Below are positions 9,166-17,647 of a stretch of DNA of 64,000 nucleotides, in pieces. The notes beneath the pieces are model-generated. The model was not told where the DNA came from. It did not search any database and was given only the letters and a program-made list of their open reading frames with translations. The translations under genes and the position numbers were made by a program. Each line of letters begins with the position of its first letter. The stretch's first letter is position 1. The stretch is from Pseudoalteromonas sp. MMG010 (GTDB lineage Bacteria; Pseudomonadota; Gammaproteobacteria; Enterobacterales; Alteromonadaceae): positions 62,001 through 126,000 of the forward strand of contig NZ_JAGJEG010000007.1 in NCBI RefSeq assembly GCF_018100905.1, in the 5' to 3' direction.

Positions 9166-9492
9166 TTAAGCGTAAATATCTACGCCAATCATGCTTTGAA
9201 CCTCAGCGCGCCTCTCTAAGTTTGCAAACTCAGTATAAGTAGAAATGGCTTTACTCGTTTGTGCGTTAGGTTGGTCATAAATTGTATTACTGTATTGCGA
9301 CTGTGCACTATTTGCTTGAAAAAATGCCTCTGCTTGCTCTTGGCCTTGTCGCGTATTTTTTACAAATTGGTTGTTAATTTCGGTGGTTGTTGTTTGTTCT
9401 AGTAACGGTTTAGCTTTAATAGCAACCGATGTAGAAGTAACCTTACCTGGTATATCACCGGTATAAAAACCCGATCCAATTGGTAATGTCAT
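9166..9492 (-). CDS. Hypothetical protein, 108 residues
   Basis: I do not recognise a family. The protein is Gln, Asn, Thr and Ser rich, lacks a signal peptide and membrane segment, and looks largely extended or disordered, with a central TTTTEINNQFVKNTRQGQEQ region. It starts MTLPIGSGFYTGDIPGK. Strand, coding-like codon use, its own terminator and tight fit between neighbours argue it is real. It lies downstream of tsaB on the same strand after a 67-bp gap. Confidence 0.65.
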   Translation of the reverse strand: MTLPIGSGFYTGDIPGKVTSTSVAIKAKPLLEQTTTTEINNQFVKNTRQGQEQAEAFFQANSAQSQYSNTIYDQPNAQTSKAISTYTEFANLERRAEVQSMIGVDIYA

Positions 9493-9559
9493 TGTACAAC
9501 TCCAAAATTAAACATAATAAAATTATGCTGTAAAAAAGAGCAATTTGCAACTTAACAGG

Positions 9560-10261
9560 CTATTCACGCCCAGGTAGTTTTTTCCATGTGACGGTATCGC
9601 GTACATATTTAGGCTGCGCTTCACTTGCTTTAACAACATCCCCCTTTATAAATGCGTGATCGACCAAGGCCAACATATACTTTGCATCAGGTAATGTAAT
9701 TTCAGTATTTATCGTAATATCGTGAGCCTCATCTAATGTATCGGGATAACTTTTAAAGCCGGTACCGACAGCAACACCTGATAAATCGGCTAACTCGTTT
9801 TCTTTAAGTAAAAGTTCAGGTTTAATTACACATTCATCGTTAACTAAATCGACTAAGCCATTTGTTACTTTATAGTGTGCAAAATATATCTCTCCCATAC
9901 GTGCATCTATTGCAGGAAAAATACACTTTGCATTACACTGCTCAAATGCATGTTGCGCCATAATTGCTAAAGTAGATACGCCAACCAAAGGCAACTTAGC
10001 GGCGTAACCTAGACCTTGTGCAATGGCAACACTAATACGTACGCCGGTAAAACTACCTGGGCCTTGGCCAAATCCAATCACATCAAGATCGCTCAATTTG
10101 CATTGCGCATTTGCCAACAACTCATCAATCAGCGGTAATATTTTTTGACTATGTTGTTGTGGACACTCTTCAAAATGATGAAATGTTTTACCATTAACAT
10201 GTAGCACTATCGACAGGGCTTCGGTTGATGCATCTAGGGCTAAAATATTGCTTTTTATCAT
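9560..10261 (-). CDS. tsaB: tRNA threonylcarbamoyladenosine biosynthesis protein TsaB
   Basis: TsaB scaffolds TsaD and TsaE in the complex that makes t6A37 on ANN-decoding tRNAs. The N-terminus NILALDASTEALSIVL and the ASKA-type motif GFGQGPGSFTGVRI near residue 65 are diagnostic. The ATG at 10261 gives 233 residues. An in-frame TTG at 10273 would overlap the helicase stop by 4 nt, but it lacks a ribosome-binding site, so I prefer the ATG. It is cotranscribed with the helicase gene, the usual yoaA-tsaB arrangement. Confidence 0.93.
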   Translation of the reverse strand: MIKSNILALDASTEALSIVLHVNGKTFHHFEECPQQHSQKILPLIDELLANAQCKLSDLDVIGFGQGPGSFTGVRISVAIAQGLGYAAKLPLVGVSTLAIMAQHAFEQCNAKCIFPAIDARMGEIYFAHYKVTNGLVDLVNDECVIKPELLLKENELADLSGVAVGTGFKSYPDTLDEAHDITINTEITLPDAKYMLALVDHAFIKGDVVKASEAQPKYVRDTVTWKKLPGRE

Positions 10262-10269
10262 TTTGTTAC

Positions 10270-12096
10270 TCAATTAATTTGTTGTAAAAATTTATTTGCT
10301 TGCTCTAAACTACGTGTGCGCTTCATTGGCGGTAAGCTTTTTAAAAATACTTGTCCGTATTGGCGCGTTACTAAACGATTATCGCAAATCACTAATACGC
10401 CTTTATCTTTATTATCACGAATTAAACGCCCAACCCCTTGCTTAAGTGCTATCACTGCTTGTGGTAATTGAATATGGGCAAATGGGTCTTTGCCTTGCAT
10501 TTGGCAATCTTGCATTTTTGCTTGTAATAAAGGGTCATCGGGTGCTGCAAAAGGCAATTTGTCAATAATAACACAACTTAATGTACTACCACGTACATCA
10601 ACCCCTTCCCAAAAAGAAGCCGTACCTAATAACACAGCATTCCCATGACGGGTAAATTTTTCTAAAATAATACGTTTTGACATTTGCCCCTGCATATACA
10701 CAGGATAATCTATTTGAGTTGTCAGGCCCTGAGCGACCATGTGCATCATACGGTAACTGGTAAAGAGCACAAAACATCGCCCTTTTGCCGATTTAATTAA
10801 CTCAAGTGTTAATCGAACAATGGCATGGGGCATATTATCAGCGTGCGATTCGGGTAAATAACGCGGTAAACACAACATAGCCTGATTTGGGTAATCAAAC
10901 GGACTATCTACAATCATGCTTTGGGCTGGTTTTAAGCCTAAGCTATCATTAAAGTGACTCAATTCATTATCAACAGATAAAGTCGCAGAGGTAAACACAA
11001 ACCCTGCGCCGGTGTCTTTCATCATTTGTGCAAATTTTGCTGATACATTTAGCGGGGTAATGTTAATGCTTAAATAGCGCCGCGTGGTTTCATACCAATA
11101 ACTAAAACCCGTTTGTGCTGTATCAAACACACGCTCTAACTGGCCTTTAAAAGCCAATGCTCTTTCAAAAGGATGTTCTATCTTTTCACTTCTATCTAAA
11201 CATAGCTTTAAAACTTGATACACAAAATCTAGATCGCTAATAACGCGATGCAATGCGGCACAAATTTGTTGATCACTCAACTTTTCTCGCCAATCACCAC
11301 GACTTCCATCCACCCCAAATTGCAGTCGTAAATCTGCGGTACTGGTTTCGAGTTTATTTAAACTTTTACCTAATTGCAGCATATCGGGAATATCTGCTCG
11401 ATAAATTGCTCTTAAATCATTTATTAAATCAACGAGCTTTTTAGTACTGACCGTTTCGCCAAAATAATCACTGGCAATTTCACTTAGTTGATGTGCTTCA
11501 TCAAAAATGTACGCGTCGGCAGTAGGCATTAACTCAGCAAAGCCACTGTCTTTTACCGCCATATCGGCAAAAAACAAATGATGATTTATCACCACGACAT
11601 CCGCTTGTGCAGCATTTAAACGTGCTTTTCGGATATAACAACTTTGAAAATCAGGGCATTCTTTGCCTAAACAGTTATCGGTCGTAGAATTAACATAAGG
11701 CAACACTTTGGCGTCTTCTTCTATACCAACACAATCAGCCAAATCACCCGATTGCGTTTCACTTGCAAATTTGGCCACCATAGCCAGCTGATGCATTACA
11801 TCACTGTCGTCTGTAGGCACATGAGCAATATGTTGATTTAATCGATACGTACATAAATAGTTAGCCCGACCTTTTAATAAAGCTGTTTTTTTACTGGTTT
11901 TTAACGCATTCACTAACTGGGGTAAATCACGGTGATAAAGCTGCTCTTGCAGTGCCTTTGACCCCGTAGAGATAATTGTTTTTCCTTTTGATTTAAGTGC
12001 TGGGGCTAAATAAGCATAGGTTTTACCGGTGCCCGTACCGGCTTCAACCACTAATTGTGAGCTGTTTTTTAATGCAGTATCGACAGCAACAGCCAT
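10270..12096 (-). CDS. yoaA: ATP-dependent DNA helicase, YoaA/DinG family
   Basis: An XPD-like superfamily 2 helicase that probably unwinds damaged or stalled DNA 5'-3'. Walker A is VEAGTGTGKTYAY. Four cysteines of the iron-sulfur domain lie in CVG, CLGKECPDFQSC around residues 122-149. The DEAH box is FDEAH near residue 198, and the C-terminal motif is QGVGRLIRD. The first ATG (12096) starts in the middle of the conserved N-terminus. The frame stays open to 12211 and encodes the expected family residues GYTPRQPQIDM just upstream, but with no ATG, GTG or TTG. The true start is therefore probably a non-standard codon near 12163-12174. Confidence 0.88.
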   Translation of the reverse strand: MAVAVDTALKNSSQLVVEAGTGTGKTYAYLAPALKSKGKTIISTGSKALQEQLYHRDLPQLVNALKTSKKTALLKGRANYLCTYRLNQHIAHVPTDDSDVMHQLAMVAKFASETQSGDLADCVGIEEDAKVLPYVNSTTDNCLGKECPDFQSCYIRKARLNAAQADVVVINHHLFFADMAVKDSGFAELMPTADAYIFDEAHQLSEIASDYFGETVSTKKLVDLINDLRAIYRADIPDMLQLGKSLNKLETSTADLRLQFGVDGSRGDWREKLSDQQICAALHRVISDLDFVYQVLKLCLDRSEKIEHPFERALAFKGQLERVFDTAQTGFSYWYETTRRYLSINITPLNVSAKFAQMMKDTGAGFVFTSATLSVDNELSHFNDSLGLKPAQSMIVDSPFDYPNQAMLCLPRYLPESHADNMPHAIVRLTLELIKSAKGRCFVLFTSYRMMHMVAQGLTTQIDYPVYMQGQMSKRIILEKFTRHGNAVLLGTASFWEGVDVRGSTLSCVIIDKLPFAAPDDPLLQAKMQDCQMQGKDPFAHIQLPQAVIALKQGVGRLIRDNKDKGVLVICDNRLVTRQYGQVFLKSLPPMKRTRSLEQANKFLQQIN

Positions 12097-12404
12097 ATCA
12101 ATTTGTGGCTGGCGAGGTGTATAGCCAGTTAATGCTAAAGCTAAAGGTCCGGTTGCACTAAACAGTTGTTTGATAACAGCAATCGCAAATAAAATAATAA
12201 TAACGCGATTTTACGCAAGCAAGTGCACAAGCGCAAATACAAATCTATTTGAATTGCCTTAAATAGAACGCATTTTTTTGCCAAACAGTGATGCTAAAAA
12301 AACACCATTAAACTTGTGACATATCGCTAATGCAGGAGTACCATACACGCGTCCAAAACTCGACTCTTTAATTTTTACAACGTTCACTATTTAAGGCTCT
12401 ATAA
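12097..12404. other. Divergent spacer, with unassigned N-terminal coding of the helicase
   Basis: Positions 12097-12210 continue the helicase frame upstream of its first ATG and look coding to about 12174. The rest, up to the antiporter ATG, is AT-rich. I see no convincing sigma70 pair, hairpin or small ORF there. Confidence 0.4.
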
Positions 12405-13688
12405 ATGAATGCGTGGTACCTCATTTGTTTTTTATCTGCACTGGCTATTTTTATTGCATTTGCGAATCAATATATACTTAAAATGCAAACCACTATTGCC
12501 ATTACAACTGGCTCTGTAATTATCTCTTTATTATTGATTGTTGCGGTGAAATTGCTTGGCGATCAGCATGCACTGGCAATGACACAGATTGTTTCTAGTA
12601 TTAACTTTAACGAACTATTACTTAAAGGCATGTTAGGTTTTTTATTGTTTGCAGGTGCACTAGAAATTGATCTATTAGCATTAAAAAAACAGCGTTTTGA
12701 AATAACCGCCTTGGTTCTTTTTTCCACCATTACTTCTACTTTTATAATTGGTTACCTTAGTTTTTATATTTTTTCAGCATTAGGCTGGCCGGTGCCTTTT
12801 ATATACTGTTTATTATTTGGCGCTTTAATTAGCCCTACCGATCCAATAGCAGTACTTGCCATTATTAAACAAATGAAAGCACCTGAGGGTATATCGGTCC
12901 AAGTCGAAGGTGAATCATTATTTAATGACGGCATTGGTTTAGTTATTTTTACGACTATTTTTGCCGTTGCATTTTATGGTACGCAAGCAAACTTTACTGA
13001 TATTGCCGAACTCTTTATTACCGATGCATTAGGTGGCATTGCTTTTGGGCTAGTGATTGCATTAGTCGGGCATTACTTAATCATAAATAGTCGTGATGTG
13101 AACATTCGTTTACTGATTACCTTATCAATTCCCTCTGCGGGCTTTGCTGCGGCAAATCTTTGGCATATATCGGGTGCATTAGCCATGGTGACCAGTGGTA
13201 TTTTACTGGGCAATATTACTAGAGCAAAAGCAACCGAAATATCAGGCCCTGATGATACCCGCTACGTGAAAGATTTTTGGCATGCCACTGACAGCTTTTT
13301 AAATGCGTTATTATTTTTGATAATCGGTATGCTTATCGTGACCATGCCCATTACATTTAATGAAATTGGACTTGGCTTATTAATGGTACCTGCGGTATTA
13401 ATAGCGCGATTTATTAGTGTCGGCACTCCGTTTATCATTTTTAAACGCTATCGTACTTACGATAAGCACAGTGTAAAAATATTAACATGGGGTGGATTAA
13501 GAGGTGGCTTAGCACTGGCTATGGCAGCGGCTATTCCACACGACAAAGTTTTTATTGGCGGGACAGATTTACACGACTTAATTGTTATTGTTACTTATGT
13601 CGTCGTTATCTTTTCTATTATTGTTCAAGGGTTAACTATTTCACCGTTAATCCAAAGCAGTATTAAAGCAACTGAGTATAAAACATAA
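12405..13688 (+). CDS. CPA1-family Na+(K+)/H+ antiporter, NhaP type
   Basis: An inner-membrane cation:proton antiporter of 427 residues with about 12 hydrophobic segments. The CPA1 hallmarks are present: LISPTDPIAVLAI near residue 146, the ion-binding GESLFNDGIGLV near residue 167, and WGGLRGGLALAMA near residue 364. It has no large C-terminal cytosolic TrkA domain, so it resembles short NhaP forms. It probably handles sodium and pH homeostasis, which suits a marine organism. It converges on a small hypothetical gene across a long hairpin. Confidence 0.9.
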   Translation: MNAWYLICFLSALAIFIAFANQYILKMQTTIAITTGSVIISLLLIVAVKLLGDQHALAMTQIVSSINFNELLLKGMLGFLLFAGALEIDLLALKKQRFEITALVLFSTITSTFIIGYLSFYIFSALGWPVPFIYCLLFGALISPTDPIAVLAIIKQMKAPEGISVQVEGESLFNDGIGLVIFTTIFAVAFYGTQANFTDIAELFITDALGGIAFGLVIALVGHYLIINSRDVNIRLLITLSIPSAGFAAANLWHISGALAMVTSGILLGNITRAKATEISGPDDTRYVKDFWHATDSFLNALLFLIIGMLIVTMPITFNEIGLGLLMVPAVLIARFISVGTPFIIFKRYRTYDKHSVKILTWGGLRGGLALAMAAAIPHDKVFIGGTDLHDLIVIVTYVVVIFSIIVQGLTISPLIQSSIKATEYKT

Positions 13689-13695
13689 TAAAACC

Positions 13696-13734
13696 GGCTT
13701 AAAGTAAGTAAACACATTTTACTTACTTTAAGCC
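13696..13734 (-). terminator. 17-bp perfect hairpin between convergent genes
   Basis: The arms at 13696-13712 and 13718-13734 (GGCTTAAAGTAAGTAAA and its complement) pair perfectly with a 5-nt loop. On the minus strand TTTTATT follows shortly after, so it probably terminates the small minus-strand gene. The stop codon of that gene (13728-13730) is inside the stem. Confidence 0.65.
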
Positions 13735-13955
13735 CATGTATCTAAGTGCGATTTACTCGCATTTTCATCATCGTCTGACTCTTTATCAATTTCATTGTGA
13801 TTGTGCTTACTTTGTTCGTCCAGCCATTGCTTTTTTTTATTATCTATAAGGCGTTTTTCAGGCGCAGACTTTTGCACTCCGGCAATTTGAAAGACACTTT
13901 TATTTTGCGCAGTTAAGCGCGTAATTTGCCCTAAATATGGGATCATTATGTCCAT
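13728..13955 (-). CDS. Small hypothetical protein, 75 residues
   Basis: No known family recognised. The sequence is hydrophilic and charged, beginning MDIMIPYLGQITRLTAQNKS and ending in an Asp/Glu/Ser-rich tail (KESDDDENASKSHLDTWA), without signal peptide or membrane segment. AGAGG lies 5 nt before the ATG, a strong ribosome-binding site that supports real translation. Its stop lies within a 17-bp hairpin. It is divergent from the his leader. Confidence 0.6.
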   Translation of the reverse strand: MDIMIPYLGQITRLTAQNKSVFQIAGVQKSAPEKRLIDNKKKQWLDEQSKHNHNEIDKESDDDENASKSHLDTWA

Positions 13956-14100
13956 ACAAACCTCTATACCGTTATTTATTGATTAAAATAATTAGTCAAC
14001 GTCTTCGCATAGTTATAAAATTAATCGGCCGTTATAACTTATTCTTTAATTACATTAAAAAAAAGCTTGCCAAAGCCGCGTTATATATGTTTTTATGGCC

Positions 14101-14130
14101 TTGAAATATTTAACAAACAATTTTTATCTA
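14101..14130 (+). promoter_or_regulatory. Candidate his operon promoter
   Basis: TTGAAA at 14101-14106, an 18-nt spacer and TATCTA at 14125-14130 form a plausible sigma70 pair, placing the start about 28 nt before the leader ATG. The 11-bp palindrome GTGATTATCAC (14133-14143) sits at the predicted start of transcription and could be an operator. Confidence 0.4.
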
Positions 14131-14164
14131 TTGTGATTATCACGATAGTATTATAGGAAACAAA

Positions 14165-14215
14165 ATGCGTTTAAACCTGACAAAAGTACATCATCACCAC
14201 CATTCACCGGAATAA
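14165..14215 (+). CDS. hisL: his operon leader peptide
   Basis: A 16-codon ORF encoding MRLNLTKVHHHHHSPE, with five consecutive His codons at 14189-14203 and AGGAAA as ribosome-binding site. It lies immediately before alternative RNA hairpins and an intrinsic terminator ahead of hisG. It is the sensor for attenuation: ribosomes slow at the His codons when charged tRNA-His is scarce and thereby choose the RNA fold. It is too short for routine gene calling. Confidence 0.93.
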   Translation: MRLNLTKVHHHHHSPE

Positions 14216-14320
14216 CCTGTCAGGTCTTTCGCTGAGAGGTTATTCCTAAAAGGAACCTCTGGCGAGTCAAATTATATGATTCATTTTCGCCCTGAGGTTC
14301 CACTCGGGGTTTTTAGTTTT
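14209..14320 (+). terminator. his attenuator: competing hairpins and intrinsic terminator
   Basis: Segment 1 (14209-14218, GGAATAACCT) pairs with segment 2 (14237-14246). Segment 2 (14235-14241, AGAGGTT) can instead pair with segment 3 (14254-14260). Segment 3 (14252-14265, GGAACCTC plus GGCGA) pairs with segment 4 (14287-14301). Segment 4 (14290-14296, CCCTGAG) forms the terminator with 14303-14309 (CTCGGGG), followed by a T run. The 3:4 hairpin excludes the terminator, and 2:3 frees it. Confidence 0.85.
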
Positions 14321-14341
14321 TAAATTAAAGGAAAATGAATA

Positions 14342-15241
14342 ATGAGTAACACAAATCGCCTACGTATCGCTATCCAAAAAGGCGGACGCTTATCAAAAGA
14401 TTGCCAAGACTTACTAAAACAACTTGGCGTTAAATTAAACCTTCGTGAACAACGCTTAATCGCACACTCTACAAATATGCCAATTGACGTACTACGCGTG
14501 CGCGATGACGATATTCCAGGCTTAGTAATGGACGGTGTATGTGATCTAGGTATCGTTGGCGAAAATGTATTAGTAGAAGTACAAGCTGAACGCGAGCGCC
14601 AAGGTGCCAGTAGCGAAGTTAGCAAACTTGCTAAACTAGACTTCGGTTACTGTCGTTTAGCGCTTGCATGGCCACAAGAATTAGGTGAACGCGATAAAAG
14701 CTGGTTTGAAGGTAAGCGTATTGCAACAACCTACCCTGAAATTTTAACACAATGGTTAAACCGTGAAGGGATAAATGCAAGCACTGTTATGTTAACGGGC
14801 TCTGTAGAAGTAGCGCCACGTGCAGGCCTTGCCGATGCTATTTGTGATTTAGTATCTACCGGTGCAACACTTGAAGCGAATGGCTTAATGCAAGGTGAAA
14901 CTATTTTAGAATCGAACGCGTGTTTAATTCAAAATAAAGACCTACAAGACGAAGACAAATTAGCGTTAATCAACAAGCTAATGCCGCGTTTACGTGGTGT
15001 TAAGCAAGCAAAAGAAAGCAAGTACATTATGCTTCACGCACCAAAAGATAAATTAGACGAAATCTGTGATTTATTACCTGGTACGGGTCAGCCAACGTTA
15101 CTCGCTTTAGCTGGTTCTGAGGAGTACGTAGCACTTCACATGGTAAGCAGTGAAACACTTTTTTGGGAAACAATGGAGCAGCTTAAAGCTTTAGGCGCAA
15201 ACTCTATTTTAGTTATGCCAATTGAAAAAATGATGGAGTAA
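14342..15241 (+). CDS. hisG: ATP phosphoribosyltransferase, long form
   Basis: Catalyses the first step of histidine synthesis, PRPP plus ATP to phosphoribosyl-ATP, and is feedback-inhibited by histidine. At 299 residues it is the long homohexameric form with a C-terminal ACT-like regulatory domain, so it does not need HisZ. The opening [15 protein letters not shown], the [10 protein letters not shown] segment and the PRPP-loop-like [14 protein letters not shown] near residue 177 are typical. AAAGGAAAATGAATA precedes the ATG. First structural gene after the attenuator; hisD follows in 5 bp. Confidence 0.97.
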   Translation: MSNTNRLRIAIQKGGRLSKDCQDLLKQLGVKLNLREQRLIAHSTNMPIDVLRVRDDDIPGLVMDGVCDLGIVGENVLVEVQAERERQGASSEVSKLAKLDFGYCRLALAWPQELGERDKSWFEGKRIATTYPEILTQWLNREGINASTVMLTGSVEVAPRAGLADAICDLVSTGATLEANGLMQGETILESNACLIQNKDLQDEDKLALINKLMPRLRGVKQAKESKYIMLHAPKDKLDEICDLLPGTGQPTLLALAGSEEYVALHMVSSETLFWETMEQLKALGANSILVMPIEKMME

Positions 15242-15246
15242 TTACC

Positions 15247-16548
15247 ATGCTTCGTTGGAATGAGGAATCTTCACAAGTACAAACAGCAGCGCTTATGCGC
15301 CCTGCTGTTTCTGTAAGCGCTAAAGTAGAGGCTATTTGTCAGGGCATTTTAGCACAGGTAAAAGAGCACGGAGACAACGCTTTATTAGCCATGGCTGAAA
15401 AGTTTGATAATAGAGTTAACCCTCGTTTACGTGTTCCGCTTGATGAAATAAATGCATCAGAGCAATCACTGAGCGCAGAGCTTAAATATGCAATTGATAC
15501 CGCTTATGCAAACGTAAAACGTTTTCACCAAGCACAATTGCCTAAAGATATTAAACTATCTACTCAACCAGGCGTTGAATGTGAATTAAAATATCAAGCC
15601 ATCGAAGCAGTTGGAATTTACGTACCAGGGGGAAGTGCCCCACTACCATCATCGGTTATAATGCAAGGTGTGCTTGCACAATTAAGCGGTGCAAAAACTG
15701 TGGTTTTAGCAACACCAGTACAAGGTAATGCGAAGATAAACCCAGCCATTTTATATGCAGCAAAACTGTGCGGCATCACCACATTAATAGAAAGTGGCGG
15801 GGCCGGTGCAATTGCTGCTATGGCCTACGGCACAGAATCAGTACCCAAAGTAAATAAAATATTTGGCCCCGGTAATAGTTTTGTAACCATGGCAAAACAG
15901 CTTGTGGCACAAACCATTCCAGGTATGGCAATTGATATGCCCGCCGGCCCATCTGAAGTTTTAGTTATTGCCGATGAGCGTGCAAACCCCGAATTTATCG
16001 CAGCCGATTTGCTCTCGCAAGCTGAGCACGGCGGCGACTCGCAAGTTATTTTATTATGTAACAGCGAGAATATAATTGAGCAAACAGAACACGCTCTTTC
16101 ACGTCAACTCGCCAACTTAAGCCGCAAAGAAACGGCTGAACAAGCACTGGCTAATTCATCACTTATCTTAGTCGACAGCATTGAGCAAGCCTTTGCGGTT
16201 TCTGCTCAATACGGTCCAGAGCATTTAATTTTGCAGCTTGCTGATGCCACACCATATTTAGATAAAGTACAAAATGCAGGCTCGGTATTTGTCGGTGATT
16301 ATACACCAGAGTCAGCAGGCGATTACGCATCGGGTACTAACCATGTGTTACCGACCTACGGTTATAGTGCAACTTATTCAAGCTTAAACTTACTTGATTT
16401 TTTCCGTACTTACACCGTACAAACCATTACTAAAAGTGGCCTAACACAACTTTCTAAAGCTATTTTACCACTGGCAGATGCTGAAGGCCTTGATGCTCAC
16501 GCAAATGCAGTATCAATTCGTTTAGAGGCAATTAAAAATGAGCAATAA
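15247..16548 (+). CDS. hisD: Histidinol dehydrogenase
   Basis: Zinc-dependent, NAD-linked enzyme that oxidises L-histidinol to L-histidine in the last two steps of the pathway. The 433 residues include the family block IPGMAIDMPAGPSEVLVIAD near residue 223, LLSQAEHGGDSQVILL near 254 with zinc ligands Gln and His, and GPEHL near 325 with the catalytic Glu and His. Length matches E. coli HisD (434). It overlaps hisC by 11 nt, suggesting translational coupling. Confidence 0.97.
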   Translation: MLRWNEESSQVQTAALMRPAVSVSAKVEAICQGILAQVKEHGDNALLAMAEKFDNRVNPRLRVPLDEINASEQSLSAELKYAIDTAYANVKRFHQAQLPKDIKLSTQPGVECELKYQAIEAVGIYVPGGSAPLPSSVIMQGVLAQLSGAKTVVLATPVQGNAKINPAILYAAKLCGITTLIESGGAGAIAAMAYGTESVPKVNKIFGPGNSFVTMAKQLVAQTIPGMAIDMPAGPSEVLVIADERANPEFIAADLLSQAEHGGDSQVILLCNSENIIEQTEHALSRQLANLSRKETAEQALANSSLILVDSIEQAFAVSAQYGPEHLILQLADATPYLDKVQNAGSVFVGDYTPESAGDYASGTNHVLPTYGYSATYSSLNLLDFFRTYTVQTITKSGLTQLSKAILPLADAEGLDAHANAVSIRLEAIKNEQ

Positions 16549-17647
16549 GAGCGCAACAGCGTCTAGCTTATTACCTGATAACATTGCAGCCCTTGCTGCA
16601 TACAGCTCAGCAAAAAGTGAAAAACTTAGCGGTACAACGTGGTTAAATGCGAACGAAAGCCCGTATGCTAAAAACCTTGAGTTAAGTATTGAAGATTTAA
16701 ATAGATACCCAGACCCACAACCACAACTGGTGATAGAACGTTACGCGGCTTACACACAGCTTGATAACGAAAATGTATTAATGACGCGTGGCGCTGATGA
16801 AGGTATTGAGCTTTTAGTACGCACCTATTGTGAACCCGCAAAAGACAGTATTGCGCTTTTTTTACCCACCTACGGCATGTACAAAGTAACCGCAGATACA
16901 CACAATGTAACCATTAATGCACTCACGCAAGCGTTGTTATTAAATGGCAGTGTTGAGGAAATAGTCACCGCTGTCGCAAGCGCTAAATTGGTGTTCATTT
17001 GTAACCCAAATAACCCAACGGGTAGCTTAACACCCCTTGATAAAGTCAAAGCCATTGCAAGTGCACTTGCGGGTAAAGCGCTTGTTATCGTTGATGAAGC
17101 TTATATTGAGTTTTGCCCAGAGCAAAGTGCCACCGCACTCATCAGCCAATATAGTAATGTCGTGGTATTACGTACATTATCAAAAGCCTTTGCACTTGCT
17201 GGATTAAGAACGGGATTTACGCTTGCACAAGAAAGCGTGCTTGCACCTATCCGCAAAGTGATAGCGCCGTATCCTGTATCGGGTGTGGTAGCAAGTATTG
17301 CAGCGCAAGCGATTGCACCCGATGCAATTACATCGATGCGCCGTCAAGTAACCATTTTAAATACCCTAAAAGCCAAATTAATTGATTGGTTAGAGGCTTC
17401 GGATTGTGTATTAAAAATACTCACTGGTGAAGGCAACTTTGTTACTTTAAAATTAGCCGATAGAAACTACTTTAAAACAGCACTTGCACAAGGGCTGGTC
17501 ATGCGCGCTTTCACTTTATATGGTGAAGATGATTGGTTACGTATATCAATTGGTAGTGAACAAGAGCTCGAACAAGTAAAAATCTGGTTAGATGGCTTAC
17601 AAATGCCAGCGGCCACAGCATCATTAGCAGGAAAAGAAGTATCATGA
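16538..17647 (+). CDS. hisC: Histidinol-phosphate aminotransferase
   Basis: PLP-dependent class II aminotransferase converting imidazole-acetol phosphate to histidinol phosphate. The 369 residues carry FICNPNNPTGS, VIVDEAYIEF, and the PLP lysine in RTLSKAFALAGLRTGF near residue 217. It starts within the end of hisD and overlaps the hisB ATG by 4 nt, so the reading is coupled in the operon. Confidence 0.96.
   Translation: MSNKSATASSLLPDNIAALAAYSSAKSEKLSGTTWLNANESPYAKNLELSIEDLNRYPDPQPQLVIERYAAYTQLDNENVLMTRGADEGIELLVRTYCEPAKDSIALFLPTYGMYKVTADTHNVTINALTQALLLNGSVEEIVTAVASAKLVFICNPNNPTGSLTPLDKVKAIASALAGKALVIVDEAYIEFCPEQSATALISQYSNVVVLRTLSKAFALAGLRTGFTLAQESVLAPIRKVIAPYPVSGVVASIAAQAIAPDAITSMRRQVTILNTLKAKLIDWLEASDCVLKILTGEGNFVTLKLADRNYFKTALAQGLVMRAFTLYGEDDWLRISIGSEQELEQVKIWLDGLQMPAATASLAGKEVS

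Noticed and set aside
10270..12210. Frameshift or pseudogene in the helicase
   Set aside because: The frame is intact and protein-like through and beyond the first ATG. The missing standard start codon is better explained by non-standard initiation or a base change.
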